Assembly (NCBI GenBank): GCA_039707465.1
Contig: CM077643.1
Location: 335,078,919 to 335,142,918 of the forward strand
DNA: 64,000 nucleotides
Source of the DNA: Rhabdophis nuchalis
Taxonomy: Eukaryota > Chordata > Lepidosauria > Squamata > Natricidae
Direction: 5' to 3'
Part shown: positions 23,501-35,900 of the stretch, one piece after another
Layout of the letters: the number at the start of each line of letters is the position of its first letter
Numbering within the stretch: position 1 is the first letter of the stretch
Program-made: the position numbers and the translations under genes
Notes under the pieces: generated by a model
What the model saw: the letters and a program-made list of their open reading frames with translations, nothing else
Databases searched by the model: none
Told to the model about the DNA's origin: nothing

Positions 23501-23914
23501 TTCTCTTAAAACAGTTATATCTTTCCCCTGGTTTTTTTCATCTCTCTCACTCTTTCTCCAACTGAATTTTCCAAAAGTGGTTAGTTTTGATTCCTTTTCA
23601 TATTCCTCTTTTCTCTCTTCCTTCTCCATTTCTTTGTCATCTTTCTTCAAATTACGTTTAATCCCACATTTTTCACCATTAGAGATTTCTTTCCTTTTAC
23701 TAATTTCACATTCATTATTCCCATCTCCTAATTCTTCAATATTCTTTGTTTCTTCTTTCTTCACTGTTTTTGTTGTCTTGTCATCTTTTTCCTCTTTTTG
23801 TTTTTCAGAGAGTTTCCGTCTCAGTCTACGTTCAGTTTCCTGAATCACAGATAATCCTGCCTGATGATCCAGATTCCGCCTTTCTTCATAGAGAGGATTC
23901 TCATCCACATGTTT
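20600..23914 (-). CDS. ZNF318: ZNF318 last coding exon (10)
   Basis: 3,315 bp including the stop codon at 20,600-20,602, 1,104 residues. It starts [20 protein letters not shown] directly after NEKYK of exon 9. Conserved blocks are [62 protein letters not shown] and [14 protein letters not shown]. The rest is low-complexity and Ser/Glu/Thr-rich, with a proline run ([10 protein letters not shown]). The acceptor is TCCCACAG. The long plus-strand frames opposite this exon are shadows. Confidence 0.97.
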   Translation of the reverse strand, partial: KHVDENPLYEERRNLDHQAGLSVIQETERRLRRKLSEKQKEEKDDKTTKTVKKEETKNIEELGDGNNECEISKRKEISNGEKCGIKRNLKKDDKEMEKEERKEEYEKESKLTTFGKFSWRKSERDEKNQGKDITVLREESPEEGKESKSQSGKQNSKPIAIKLSGKTVIPHTSPWTPVISTSSQTKIRPNLPIPVMVLRKTAVTTVSKPAPLNTFLSIKSSGTSAKPLPVVKEGNPDIVLAPDIISKAFGGEVVVLKGSQEDIKDTKEEAEEGKNESETKAVEHTHVTKAQEHAEVVAKAQAKARELAAMVKEQDVSHLTKANEQSLERPHRCPPQLSLPPAPPLSRSVPQAPPIVFAPPPPPPPKQLVILADDMAPGVSEDDKNILEMPMCPRPLPPPTVFGEHVKKLKKNNSSLAAGNAKDLYDIFYNSSGRNPAESKLVNSALSEKGKLNPTEKEKNTSLQVNSKPSCNPFSEESLCSVYTSSAKNPETEEVKDEKMMTTDEIIEIKTSVERDVEKVSFLDMESALSDADDLARSTSYPFHNEEEMGIPVPSEFDKKSSKPEKSELAVEIEKMSPLPLDGFTDPSVSLETAEHDISNDQSITQISEISNNLPETISDSVQNDSYSKELSIDLKLDTKECNNEKSPQPSKVQYLDSELNKVELDSFLINNEEDLNGSQLKDGEDFSIVNVLESEEITNENFVNLTSISTTEEKHEQIDPFPLSCESKELQVVKTEALDSISFTNEIKSNYVEFIFIKHDTQKSSASDLELSGTEERTVETESATFSTLQPEMSQESLDPLPTEISIGHLGEVTLSFTDLNTEVLNTPTADNFDLNNTYPELSFEQSTTFSLDLENEGVSPKSDETKAMDSPRLKPNLELEPIDFTLGNITVEHEVVDILPTEILNEDNTDSPKLEMVAPICLESSKMSELDTDQPVIESEIINFVSFTPDDQEEKFCSVVSDVIIPHVMSPASKADMVEVSMPLAQLQDMPSVSMPQPPYSSKGDTPDKLLWSCGGENIQNQTVTCMESLFPKLKESGEAGGSGDNELYSLKNQMQTSIDKLTKTEEEKNEDKCEVKNKLASEVTDKSAEHLVSTDKIVPSL

Positions 23915-26900
23915 CTGTGGGATGAAAGGAAACATTTCAGCACCGTTACTTAATGCATCAATTAGCCATTGGAATAAGTCTGGATTTTTAATTTATTTTA
24001 ATAAATTAATTTATTTCATTTATTTATTAATTTCTTAATTCCATTACCTAATGAATTAATTGTATTTACTGGGAAAGAGGCAGGAGAGATGACAGAATTT
24101 ATATTTAACTAACACAAGTCAAACATTAAAAACTTTCTGAATTTCTACTAAGTTAAGAATATTGAGATGGTATTTCTAACAAAATGAAAGACAAATTGCC
24201 AAATAGCAAAATAAATATTAAAAAAGTGAAATAAAGCCACGTTCAAGTTATAACCTGCTTTATATTAAATCATATTTCTGAATATTCAGCACAGTTTGCA
24301 CTTGCAGGCAATAACTCCCTAAAAAAATATCATGCCCCACCTATACCTAGAGATGGCAAAGATGGCTTTGTCCCACCTTGCCATTAACAGAAGTCAAGAG
24401 GAACAAATCAGCTTTTTAAAGATAACACTAATTATGATATGCACTGATGAATTATATGAAACTAATATCCTGGACACTAACCTTATATTTCTCATTATGT
24501 AGATGACTTTTGACATGTTGTTCTGCTGATATCTGGTCTCCAAAGAATTCACTGCAGAGTTGGCAGTAATATCCAGTGACTGGGATAAGAAATTCAGAAC
24601 CTAAAATGCCCCCCCCACAAGATTCAATCACAAAAATTGATTAAGAAACGATGTAATTTTAGCAAGCACAAAGCAACAATTAAAATATTATCCACAAAAT
24701 ATACTATGGGTCCTAAACACAATTCTAACAATTCCTGTTAGAATAATCTGATCTGACATTTTAAATAAAAACCTATTTTTGTCCATCATTCTTTATTATA
24801 GTTATTTCAACCAGTGGAGAGATCAAATATAAATTGCTTTTCCACTGCTATTTACTTCTGAAGTAAAGCATTAATCAAGAAAAAAAAAAATGCTTAAAAC
24901 TTAGAAAAGAATCTAAAGAGTCACCAGAATCTTGAGATGGGCGACAACTAAGTTTGATAAATAAATAAACAACAAACAAAACTGTACACTGCTTAACATT
25001 TACAATAGCCTGTGACAGTGTGCTTTGAGCAATTAAAGGTAAGACAGACAGCATACCTTTGGCTGGAACAGGTATTTTGTCAATTCGTTTTGTGACTTCC
25101 TGCTTTGCTTCATTTTGAGTCTTTGCTGCCCAGGGTCTGTTATATGGATCCAGGGTCTATTTGCACAATGACAAAAACATATAGATTTATACATGATAAA
25201 GAGGCTTGGTCAAAGTTAAGTTTGTCAAAAAGAAATTGATATCAGCAGCATACAGTATGTGGAAGAATTGCTATTCCTCTCTCTCTAACTTACTACAAAT
25301 GAAGTAGGGCTGAATTACGTATTATCCTCTCATCTGTCCTCCTACCTATTTCCTTAGATTCTTATGACTATAACTTTGTTGTTATTGTATGTCATGATTT
25401 CTTTTAATACCCTATTATGATTGTTTAGTATCCCAGAATGTTACTGAGTGTTGTATCTATGATTTATGATTATTACATTTTATGATTATGATTATCACTT
25501 GTTGTTTGTATGCACACTGAGAGCTTATCCATCGGAGACAAATTCCTTGTGTGTGTCCAATCACACCTGGCCAATAAAGAATTCTATTCTATTCTAAAAT
25601 GGTAGCTTTTCTGAATTTGCTTATGGTAGAGACACTATAGAACAGGGGCATCAAACTCACAGCCCATGGGCCGGATCCGACCCATAGGATGCCTTGATCT
25701 GGCCCGCAGAGCTGCCCTGGAAACAATGAAGAACCGGCCTGCAGTGGCTCTGCCAGCAAAAACAGGGTCCCAATCTCCATTTTCAGCTGTGATGGCCTCC
25801 TGCAACCCTCTGTCAGCAAAAATAGAGATTGGGAGCCTGTTTTCACTGGCAGAGCACTCAGGCCACCATAGGCACCCCTTACACGAGAGAAATCAAGATG
25901 GCCACACCTACCCTGGCCATGCCCACCCTGACCCCCGGGGTGAAACACAACCCTGATGCGGCCTTCAATGAAATCAAATTTGACATCCCTGCTATAGAAT
26001 ATACTGCGTAAGTGGATTTATTCCCAAGTACTTTGGTCAAAAAACAAGAGATTTCACATATCACGTAAGAAGCCACAAAGCTTCCGTTTCCATAAGAGTT
26101 TAGGCTTTAGTGACATAGTATATTGATAAATATAGATTAAATAATAAAGTCCAATACTGGCTGCTATGCAAGTCAGATTTAAGTAAATATAACAAATTTG
26201 GTACATAAACAAGCCAACAAACTTTTTAAAGGCATACTTAATTGGCATGGGACTCTGCCATTAAAATATTTATTTATAGCTTATATACACGAATGACAAA
26301 TTGATGAGTGGGCACATACCTGTCTATGTTTCTTATTATGCATATGTGTGAAGAAATCAAACATAGTTCCACAGGTAGTATTGCAATCTTTACACCAATG
26401 GTTCCCTGTATCATAGTAGTCATAAACACTGGTCTCTTGGATTGGCTGTGAAGAAGATTCCATAGGCTTTGGACTCTTTCCCTTGAATCTGTCACTATTA
26501 GTTCTTGATTCCTACATTACAAAAAACATCTATAAGGTATATAATAAGCGAGTTCCTTAAAACCAGCTTTTAATATAACACACACACACACACACACTTT
26601 GTTTCTATATGTGTGTAAGAGACAGAGAGGCCAATTGCAGTATAGATCACATACTGGTCAAGCCAATGAAAATTTCATTGAGCTGGAATTACCTCTTTCT
26701 CAGGCCTAGGAAAGAGGCAATGGCAAAACCATTTCTGCAATGTTACAAACAAATCTGCAGGGAATTGTCCGGGCAGTCAACATGGACTCAAAGGCACACA
26801 CACTCTTAAAAATAAATGGCAAAGAATCCCCTTTCTTTCATACAGGCTATAATAAGTTAGCATCAGTTCCTAGAATTTACCTTGATTAGATCAGAGGTTT

Positions 26901-29900
26901 TCTCCTGAGTTCTTGTATTTTCTGAAGAGTCTTTACTTTCTGAAGATAGTTTCCGGGATTTCTCAAAAGTATTAATCCCCAGGATCTGGGCTACCTTGCC
27001 AAGTTCAGATTGTTTCTTCTCTGCAGCATCAGCACTCATCTTCAGCTGAGCTATTTCCTTCGCAATGTTGTCTTGCAGTCGGTTGATTTCTATTAGCAAG
27101 GGGTCTTTATGTCCATCCTTCTCCCTCCGTTTCTTCCGCAGCAATTCCCCTGAACCAAACAAAGTGGTTGAATACAAAAGGGAAGAAAATTATGTTCACA
27201 AATGCAAAATGATTGTAATCATTGTTATTAGATATCATGGCTCACCAGAATGTCACAAGGGGGGCACCACTGAGTCTAAAGCAAGCTAATTGCTTATACT
27301 CATATACGATGCACCTAATAAATTCTGGGATGCATGTAATAGAAAGGAAGCAAACCCATTTAATCCATCTGACTATATAATATCAAACTCTATTTTAAAT
27401 ATCCCAGGAAAAATGGGACATGAGAAGAAATAGTACCTTGTTGTTTTGAAAGTCTGTTTAATTCAGCTCTGAGATAATGTAGTTTTTTTTGCCGTGCTTC
27501 TTGTTCAGCTTTCAACTTCTCAATTTCTTCTACTACCTAAAAAAGTGTTGAAGAAAAAACCCGCATAAACCACCATCTTCCTTAGCAAAAGGTTAAAGCA
27601 ACATTGCAAAAATCAATGTGGTACGGTACACCGCACCTTGAATTAAAGTGATCTGAATAACCACTTTCAAGTAATCATTTGAATAATTGGGGAAATTTAG
27701 CTTTTATCAGAGATAGCATCTCTTTTGTTATATGTTGCATCTGTGTTTATTTTTCAGTGAAGGATCCCATCAAAGTTTTTTAGCATTAACTATCTTCTGC
27801 TGGGAAGCACTGTGTGGCATATAAGTAAATTTTAAGTAAGTCACAAGTCATGCAGGATAAAGTGCATTTAAACCTATTGAAATTAATGAACTGAATAGAA
27901 GCATTTTAAAATGTGTATTAAATAACCCAATGTATTATGTTTGAGTTAAGCATTCACAATTTTTCAATTTGTAAATGGTCTTCTTTACTACTGAATGAAA
28001 AACAAGCAACAATATAAGGAAATTATAATATAGCATAATTTTTCACCATGAATTTAATTCACTTAAAACCTATCTCCACACTTGGTTTGTTCCTTAGCTA
28101 ATATTTGTTAATTTAAATGTTAATATTTATCATTTTAATGTTTAATGTCTTCTATTGTTATTTTCATTATGTAGTAAGCTGCCCAGATTCATTTGATAAC
28201 AAGATGGGTAGTGTATAAATTTAATTAATAAATCGGCATATTTCCAAGATTATGATCTAGTCCAGCGGTCCCCAACCTTTGCAGCTTGGTGGTCTAATTG
28301 GGCCACACAAATGATGGGCTCATGCGCATATGTGAACATGCACAGCTCAAGTTGCACAAGTTGAGCTATGTTTCATTCTAAAATGCTAATTATCCTTGAG
28401 ATCAGGATCTAAAACATTTTTAGCTCAAAATATTTCAAGGTTGAAATAAAATACTCTTTTGATACCACAGCAAAATATTCTGTTTTATCCCTACAATAAA
28501 AGAAAAAAAATGCAAGTTTCTGGTCACAAAAGCAACGTTTAAATGAACTATTCATTCATGATATGGAATATCTTGAGTATTTCAAGCTCAAAACAGAACA
28601 TATTTTTATGTCACTTAAAATATGTTTGGCTTTATTTTGTCAGAAAACACAAACAACCTGACCATTTCAATATAACAGTTTAAGTGATGCTATTTTGCTC
28701 CAGGTTCAAAATAATATTTGTTTCTCATATTATAGATATTCCTATTAGAAACACATTTATGAAGTTTGTTTACCAAACCAATTTTACAGAGCTTACTTAT
28801 GAATTACAATATAATTAAAATAAATGCAATATAATCAATTTAATTTAAATTCCAGCATAAGCACCTACATTTTATTGAGTTTGGCACTGCTAGTTATTTT
28901 CTTGTAAGTCAAAAATTTACTTGCTTCCAGAACACCAGGAGGCTGGGAACATCCTTATCTCAAGGGCTAAAATATTCCAAACAAGTTAAACTATTGCAGA
29001 GAATGCCCATTGTTGCATCCCTTTCCAACATACCTCCTGGTAGCTGGAAGCTCTTAGCAGCCCTTACTAGATGTTTGTGTAAGACAGATAGAACTATTGA
29101 GGAAAGGAATTCCCTAAGATAGCAAGGCACTAAGCAATAAAGGTCTATATTGGAAGAGACCAAGATTCTATTCAGAAACCTACTGATAGCCAGTGCAGTT
29201 CTCACAGCAGAGATTAAATATAGCAGCATCATGACTAACTATCCAATATGCCTGCTACTGTGTTCAGGAGCAGCTTAGATTTTCAAATGGTCTTCAAGTA
29301 ACCATAAGATAAGCAAAGTTCAAAAAGAAAATTTAGTGAAATTGAAAAATATACACAGATGTTCATCATTTTAGGCCTTTAAATTATATATTTAAGATAG
29401 ATATATTTTAAAAGGTACCCACCTTTTGTTTCCTAGAAGCTCGATTTTTTTCATCAGGTATTCTTTCTGTGGAACCTCTTAATGAAGGTTGAGAGAATGG
29501 AGAATGTAATTTTGAATAAGGATCTACTGTGGGGATTTGCACAAGCACAGAGTCATCTCTTTTGCTATTAGAAGTCCCTTTGGCTGTGGAAACTGTCTCA
29601 ATAACTCTAAGATTGGGTCGCGTTGGATTTGGTGGTACCGATAGTGTGACAAGCCCATGCATATCTGTAAGCCCAGGGTCAGTCTGCTGAGCATACATGG
29701 GCCAGCCTGAAGCTGCATAAGCCATGTAGTGTCCATATGCATCATAGCCAGGAGGGGCCATTGTGGGAGGAGGATAGTTTTGCGGTAATTGTGGTGTAGG
29801 AAAAGGTGAAAAGCTTGGAAGTCTGTATTGGGGAACAGAGGTGGGGGCAGGTGGCAAATTAGGAAGAGATGGTGGAGCTGATGGAATTAGAGACATTGGA

Positions 29901-32900
29901 GGAACAGATTGCTCAACTGTGTCAACATGATTATTTCGTCCTAACATTTTGTTTGTATTGTGGTCAGATTTTGTAGCAGAGGATATAACTTTAGATAATG
30001 GGTAAGAAGCAGTAGGTGAGCAAGAGTGCTTCTGGTTTGATTCTGGAGAATAAGTTTCACTGCGATTGCGTCGCCTCTCCCACATTTCTGGTTTGGAAGA
30101 AGCTCCTGAATAACGATCAGGTGAACGAGATGACTTTTTTCCATGAAGACGTTCCTGAGTACGAGCAGCAAGTTTACCTATTTCAGCCACCCCAATATCA
30201 AGACCAATAGTTTTAAGCAAATCATGAATCTTCTCATACTCTGGTCTGGATTCATCTAATGGTTCTGGATTTACAGATGGAGGTGGAGAACCTACTTTTT
30301 GGCTTACAGATTCCTTCCCATCACTCAATGTTAGTTTTTGAGTAGATGGAGAGCTGGTATTACAATCATCATCATCATCGTCGTCGTCATCACCATAAAG
30401 AAATTTCTCTTCATCCTCAAGGTCATCAGGAAAACTTTTTTTTTCTTCTGTATTATTATCTGCCATGGCCCCCAAAATGCCCAGAATACGTGAAAAGCCA
30501 CTTCCATCCTGGCTGGCTCTTTCATGAGGAAGCAGGAAATCACCAGGGTGGTCAACAGACTCTGATGTTGACTCATGAGGCTCTGTTTGTTTTAGAAAAT
30601 TTTCAGAGTTTTGTTCAGCAGGAAGTGTACTTTGATGTGGACCAGAAAATGGTCTCCAGTCAGGCTCACGGCCTTGAGTTTCCTTACTGGTAGACTCTGC
30701 AACTGCACTTTTGTTGAATTGTTTGAGGAAATTCTCTACCTCCAATGAAAAAGGAGCAACACTACTACGCTGGGACAAAGAAGAATGATTTGAAAGAAGT
30801 GGGGGCTCTTTAAGAGAGGAAGAACTGCTAGAAAAGACTTCAGGCTAAAAAAGAAAAAAAATTATCATTTGTTACTGCATTCCATTATTAATGTAATCAA
30901 TAGTCCATTTCATAAGACAACATCTTCATATAGTTGGATTACAGTCAATAGTTTAAAACCCAAACAGGAAATTATAAAAAGAAAATGAGACTGAAAAACT
31001 CACACTGGTACATATTTCAAAATATTATGTGGTCACAGTACTTTATAGGTATTGCACAATTATATCTGAGTCTATATCTAAAGTCACAACATTTATTTCT
31101 TTGATAAAGACGCTCAGAGAGCTACAAAAAGTGGTAAGTATGAGATGAACAATGGTAACATGCTCCAATGCAGACCAATATATTTTTCAATGTTGTGCTG
31201 CTAAGAAATAAAACTAATAATACAACAAAAATAGTGGCAATTTGACTGTCTTGATAATAACCATCCCTCTCCCATGTAGGACAAGAGGAACGATTGACTT
31301 GTCCTCAATCATACTTACACAAAATCAATTTTAATTGGTTTGGTGATCCTCATGCTTATACCTTGATCCTTGATTATTTGGAATCCCCTAACAATAAGTA
31401 ATCTTGGCTTCGACATCATCGCTTCAAAATCTAAGGTAGTGGTTTGAACAAAACTCAACAGCACTTTTTCTTGCAGCTGTTGATTAAAAAAAAGGATCGC
31501 TGACATGATCGCCAATGTCCAATGACAAATATGGCACAAGAAGAACAATAATTAAAAAGGAAAAAGGAAAAAAGCTTGAGCAAAGGAGAAACGTAGTGAC
31601 TAAGAAGAGTGAAAATGTTAAAAGGTTGCTTTGAGGAATTGAAAGGGGCATTTTACACTTCCAAAGACATTTTAATACTAAATTTGCTTTTCAAAATCAA
31701 AACTAGTTGCAAAAAAGACCTCAGCATATTAATATACCTGCTAAGATAGATTGGGCCCAACTTTGACACTCTTTCACAAGACTCTGAAGACATGGTTCTG
31801 CCAATGGGCCTGGGGACTCCAGAATGATATAAATGATATGTGTGCATTAAGTGGCTCATTTGATCATTGTTGCCAAGGGGAGGGGTTATTGCTTTTTACA
31901 GTTTATGCATTGGGATTTTATCCTTGTAAATCACTCAGAATCACTGAGAATAAATTGTGCAGCCATATAAATTTTCATAAATAAATACATAAAAATTAGT
32001 ATCTACTATTTTTATTTTGTTCTCTAAAAATTAAAACACAATATTTAGATTTTACCGTATGTCTGTGAATATTAGTAAGGTTCATTTTTGGGGGCAGAGT
32101 TTTATGTCTGTTTGTAGAATAAACAGACCTTCAATTAATAATTAACATTATTTAATTTGGCTTACATTGATAGCCCTTGATTTACAACCGATCATTTAGC
32201 GACTGTTCAAAATTAGGACCTTGGGGGAAAAAGTGACTTATTACCTGTAATCACAATTGTGACTGCTGTACCTTCCCCAGGATCACGTGATCACAATTCA
32301 GATTCTTGGCAAGTGGTCACGATTGCTAATTGCAACGTTTTGTTTTTGTCAATTCTGGGCAAAAAGCACCCATTAGGGAAGCTGTATTCTCTTAATATCT
32401 ATGTGATTCGCTTATAGACACGATTTGTTCATCAAATGCTTTAATTTACTTACCCACCATCATAAAAATTGTCATAAAATCACGTCCAACTTGACTTACA
32501 ACCATGAGTTACAATGGAAATTCCAATCCCAATTGTGGTTGTAAGTCAAGGATTACATGTACTTATTTTTTTCTCAAATATGCCACTTAAAATTAACATC
32601 AAATTTAATCTTTCTTTCTCTGTTGTATCTTATCAAGGAGCCTGTGGATTCTGCCGAAAATAGATTCATTTATATATTTTATAATTTTAAAAAACAAAAT
32701 CAATCTGAAGTCAACACAATATCAGGTGTCCTTGAACAGCCTATATTGAATGTCTATAATCTCCTTCTATGTAGAGGATAGAAAATGTTTGTCCCACAAT
32801 CACAACCCTTGAATCAGAATCTGTTTAGATACTTGTATATTCTAGATAATGCAGACCAACTTAGAAAGACCAGAAGAAAGGCTGGGAACAACAGTGATTC

Positions 32901-35900
32901 TCAGTGCATTCTTTATGAAAGTGAATAACTAAACAAGTGAATTCAAGGGGAAATGTCTTCACACTTCCAAAACTTTTATTTCAATGGGGAAGAAAGCTTT
33001 CAAGAAATTAACCACTTGCAAGATATCTAATGTAGAGTCATGAAAGTTAATCAAACTGATTAATCTAGAATGAATTATGACATACTGAGATATATGTTAA
33101 TTTAAAATGTGTTACATTTGTTATTATGTTTTTATTTTGCTTTTCTTAGCCATATTCTTCAAATTGGCAGCCATATATTATGAATGAATGAATAAATGAA
33201 TGAATGAATGAATGAATGAATGATGAAACAGGTGACTCATAGGATGATTCTACCATATAGAAGAATCAGATTGGATCTTTAGGAAAATATATCTGTCTTA
33301 ATTTCTGGTAATTGGTCCCTACAAAGTGTAACTTCCACTTCTTTAAAACTTATCAGATCATGCAGAAAAGACTACCTTTTAAAGCAGCTTTTTCAACGAA
33401 GCCCAACCATTTAACTGCTATCTCTCTGCTGTGCTAATAGAAAGAGCATGGCTTTCTTGGCTGCCACTCTATTATATCCATAAATTCATGCTCAAAGTTT
33501 CTGTATAATTTCTGGATGACAATATTTCTGGAAGAAAACCTAAGGGAATAGAAAACTTTCTTTTCGGCACTTTCTTCCTTTTCTTCACCATGACCTAACT
33601 ATTTTAGGGTATCCTGCAAGACTAAAGCAAATCAATACAGTATCTTCTTCCCCAATTTTCTCCTTCTACTACGGTACTTCTTTCACAGTCTTGACACTCT
33701 GATCTGAAGGCCAATAGAAATTACTAATCAGTTCACTACTTAAGCCTGATTAACCACAAGTTTATGTTACAAACTAACATTTGTGTATAGACAATTTGCT
33801 CTTTGTATATTTAATAAACTAAATTTGTTTATTGCAGAGCCCAGTGGGAAACCAATCAAAATTCTGGACTGCACTTACTTATACTAGTATATGTTTAGTT
33901 TCCTATTTTTTATTAAGTGAACTGATGTACATGTTAGTAAATTAATTGTATAATATTACATGAATATATAGATATGATTCATTTTAATTAGAATATAGGA
34001 CAATTGCCTTCCTTTTTTTTCTTTTCATTTTGCATATAAAATTAAATGTTTTTTGCAAAATATATAATCTCACATGCTAGTTTTATTTAAACAGGCTGAC
34101 ATCTGTTCAGCCCTTCCAAAAGCTGCAAACCAGAATGTCATATTTAATGTGGCAGCATAAGAAAATATAACATGGGGCATTCTATGAAGATCTATAATGA
34201 AAATAGGGTACCCTAAAATGTGCTGCTCCATCCTCATTCTGTAGCAGATAGCACCAAATTGGGGAGTCACACAGAAAGCCCATGAGGGGTCCTTGGGGTT
34301 CTCTGAGCTTGCTTGTTTTCTTGCGGTCACTAGCACTGATGATGTTACCTAGTATGGGTAATGAAAAGTCTGCAAGAAAACGAACAAGCTCAGAAAGCAC
34401 CATGAGTCCCTTATTTTAAACCATATTCTCTTTTATTGATACAAAGCTCATCTCTGTATTTTCAGAATATCAACAGAAGAAAGTTCCAACATCCAGTTAG
34501 TTAAAAATATCCAGGGTTAAAGTGAAAAGAAAAAATGGGAAGCAGATCAGAAAACAAAGGAAACATAAATACAGGAAGGCCAGTTTCCCTCTCTCCACTG
34601 TAGAAAATGGACCTTCACAGTAAATCCAGTATTATATTTCCAACAGTGAAGAAGGGCAGCCTATAGCGGGACATACCAAAATAATCTCACTGTGCAGGAA
34701 TATGCAGAATGCAATCAGACACAACCTATCCTCTGAAAGATATATTTGCCAAAGAAAGCAGAAATTTGAATATTCCGTTTGCAGAAACAAAGACCATGTG
34801 CATGTGCCTGCTTGGAAGGCATTAGTAGAGAATGCAGATGAGACTACTGAATTCCTAGTTGAAGGTGCCATTATCAACTCAAAACAGCAAAACACAAACA
34901 CTTCTAAGCCAAAGTCATATACAGACACCTATCTGGATATGGTTGAGATAGAAATCTTGCAACTTAATACAGACTCTTAAAATGACATAAAGCAGTAATC
35001 AAATGCTGTTGGGAAAAAGATCTTAGCAGGGTGGATAAAAATTGATGATTTTTTTAAAAAAAAAATTAAATCAGATTTTTTATTCAAATCAGATTTAAAT
35101 TATTAAGTTTTTTAAAATTTAAATCAGATTTTTTTTTAAATCAAATTTATTTTAATAAAATGCTTTTGGAGTAAAAATCTATGTAAAGATAGTTTTTTAT
35201 TTAAGATACTGTACATTAATAATTTAATTTATTCAGCATGAAATAAAGCATAGTTATATAGCATGAGGCTGTATATTCTGCCATATTGGGGCTGTTGTTG
35301 AATCAACTGCGGGTCAGAGGAGGAGCTGCTGCAGGAAAGAAATGACAGTTGTCCTTTAAAAATTATGATTTATATCGAGTTGATTTAAATCAAGTCTTTT
35401 TACTAGTGATTTAAATCATGATTTAAATCCACCCTGGATCTTAGTAGTTCCTCATATGTTCAAAAAGTCATTCCTCCTCCAGGAGGATTTCTTTAGGAGA
35501 TTTGGGTCAAAAATATGTTTAATCACAGCTGACTTTTGTGAAAGATTTTTAGAATGAACACTGGGTCTGGGAAGAGAAAAGAAATTATTACACAAAGATT
35601 CTTCTTTGAAGACAAAGTTCTAAGTCTCAGACTTCCTTGAAGAGATGACAGCCCTCAAAAGTATTACTTTTGAACACAGATACGGCATCAGAAATTTGAC
35701 AGTTCCAGAGTCGCTGTAGCTAGAATGAAGGACTGCTGAGGGAAAACAATTGGGAAAAAACACAACTAGTAGTAGTTACTCCTTCTGTCATGACTGTAGT
35801 GGTTAGAAAGGGCTTACACTTGCCAAAACAAACAGGACAGAGAAAAGGTAAAATAAGAAGAAATAGAATCCTTGGCAAAGCTTTGGGAAAATGCTTTTTT

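Noticed and set aside
21114..23843. Long plus-strand frames opposite the last ZNF318 exon
   Set aside because: They mirror a conserved, in-phase coding exon on the minus strand; their composition (Ser/Phe/Leu runs) is the complement of Glu/Lys/Ser codons.
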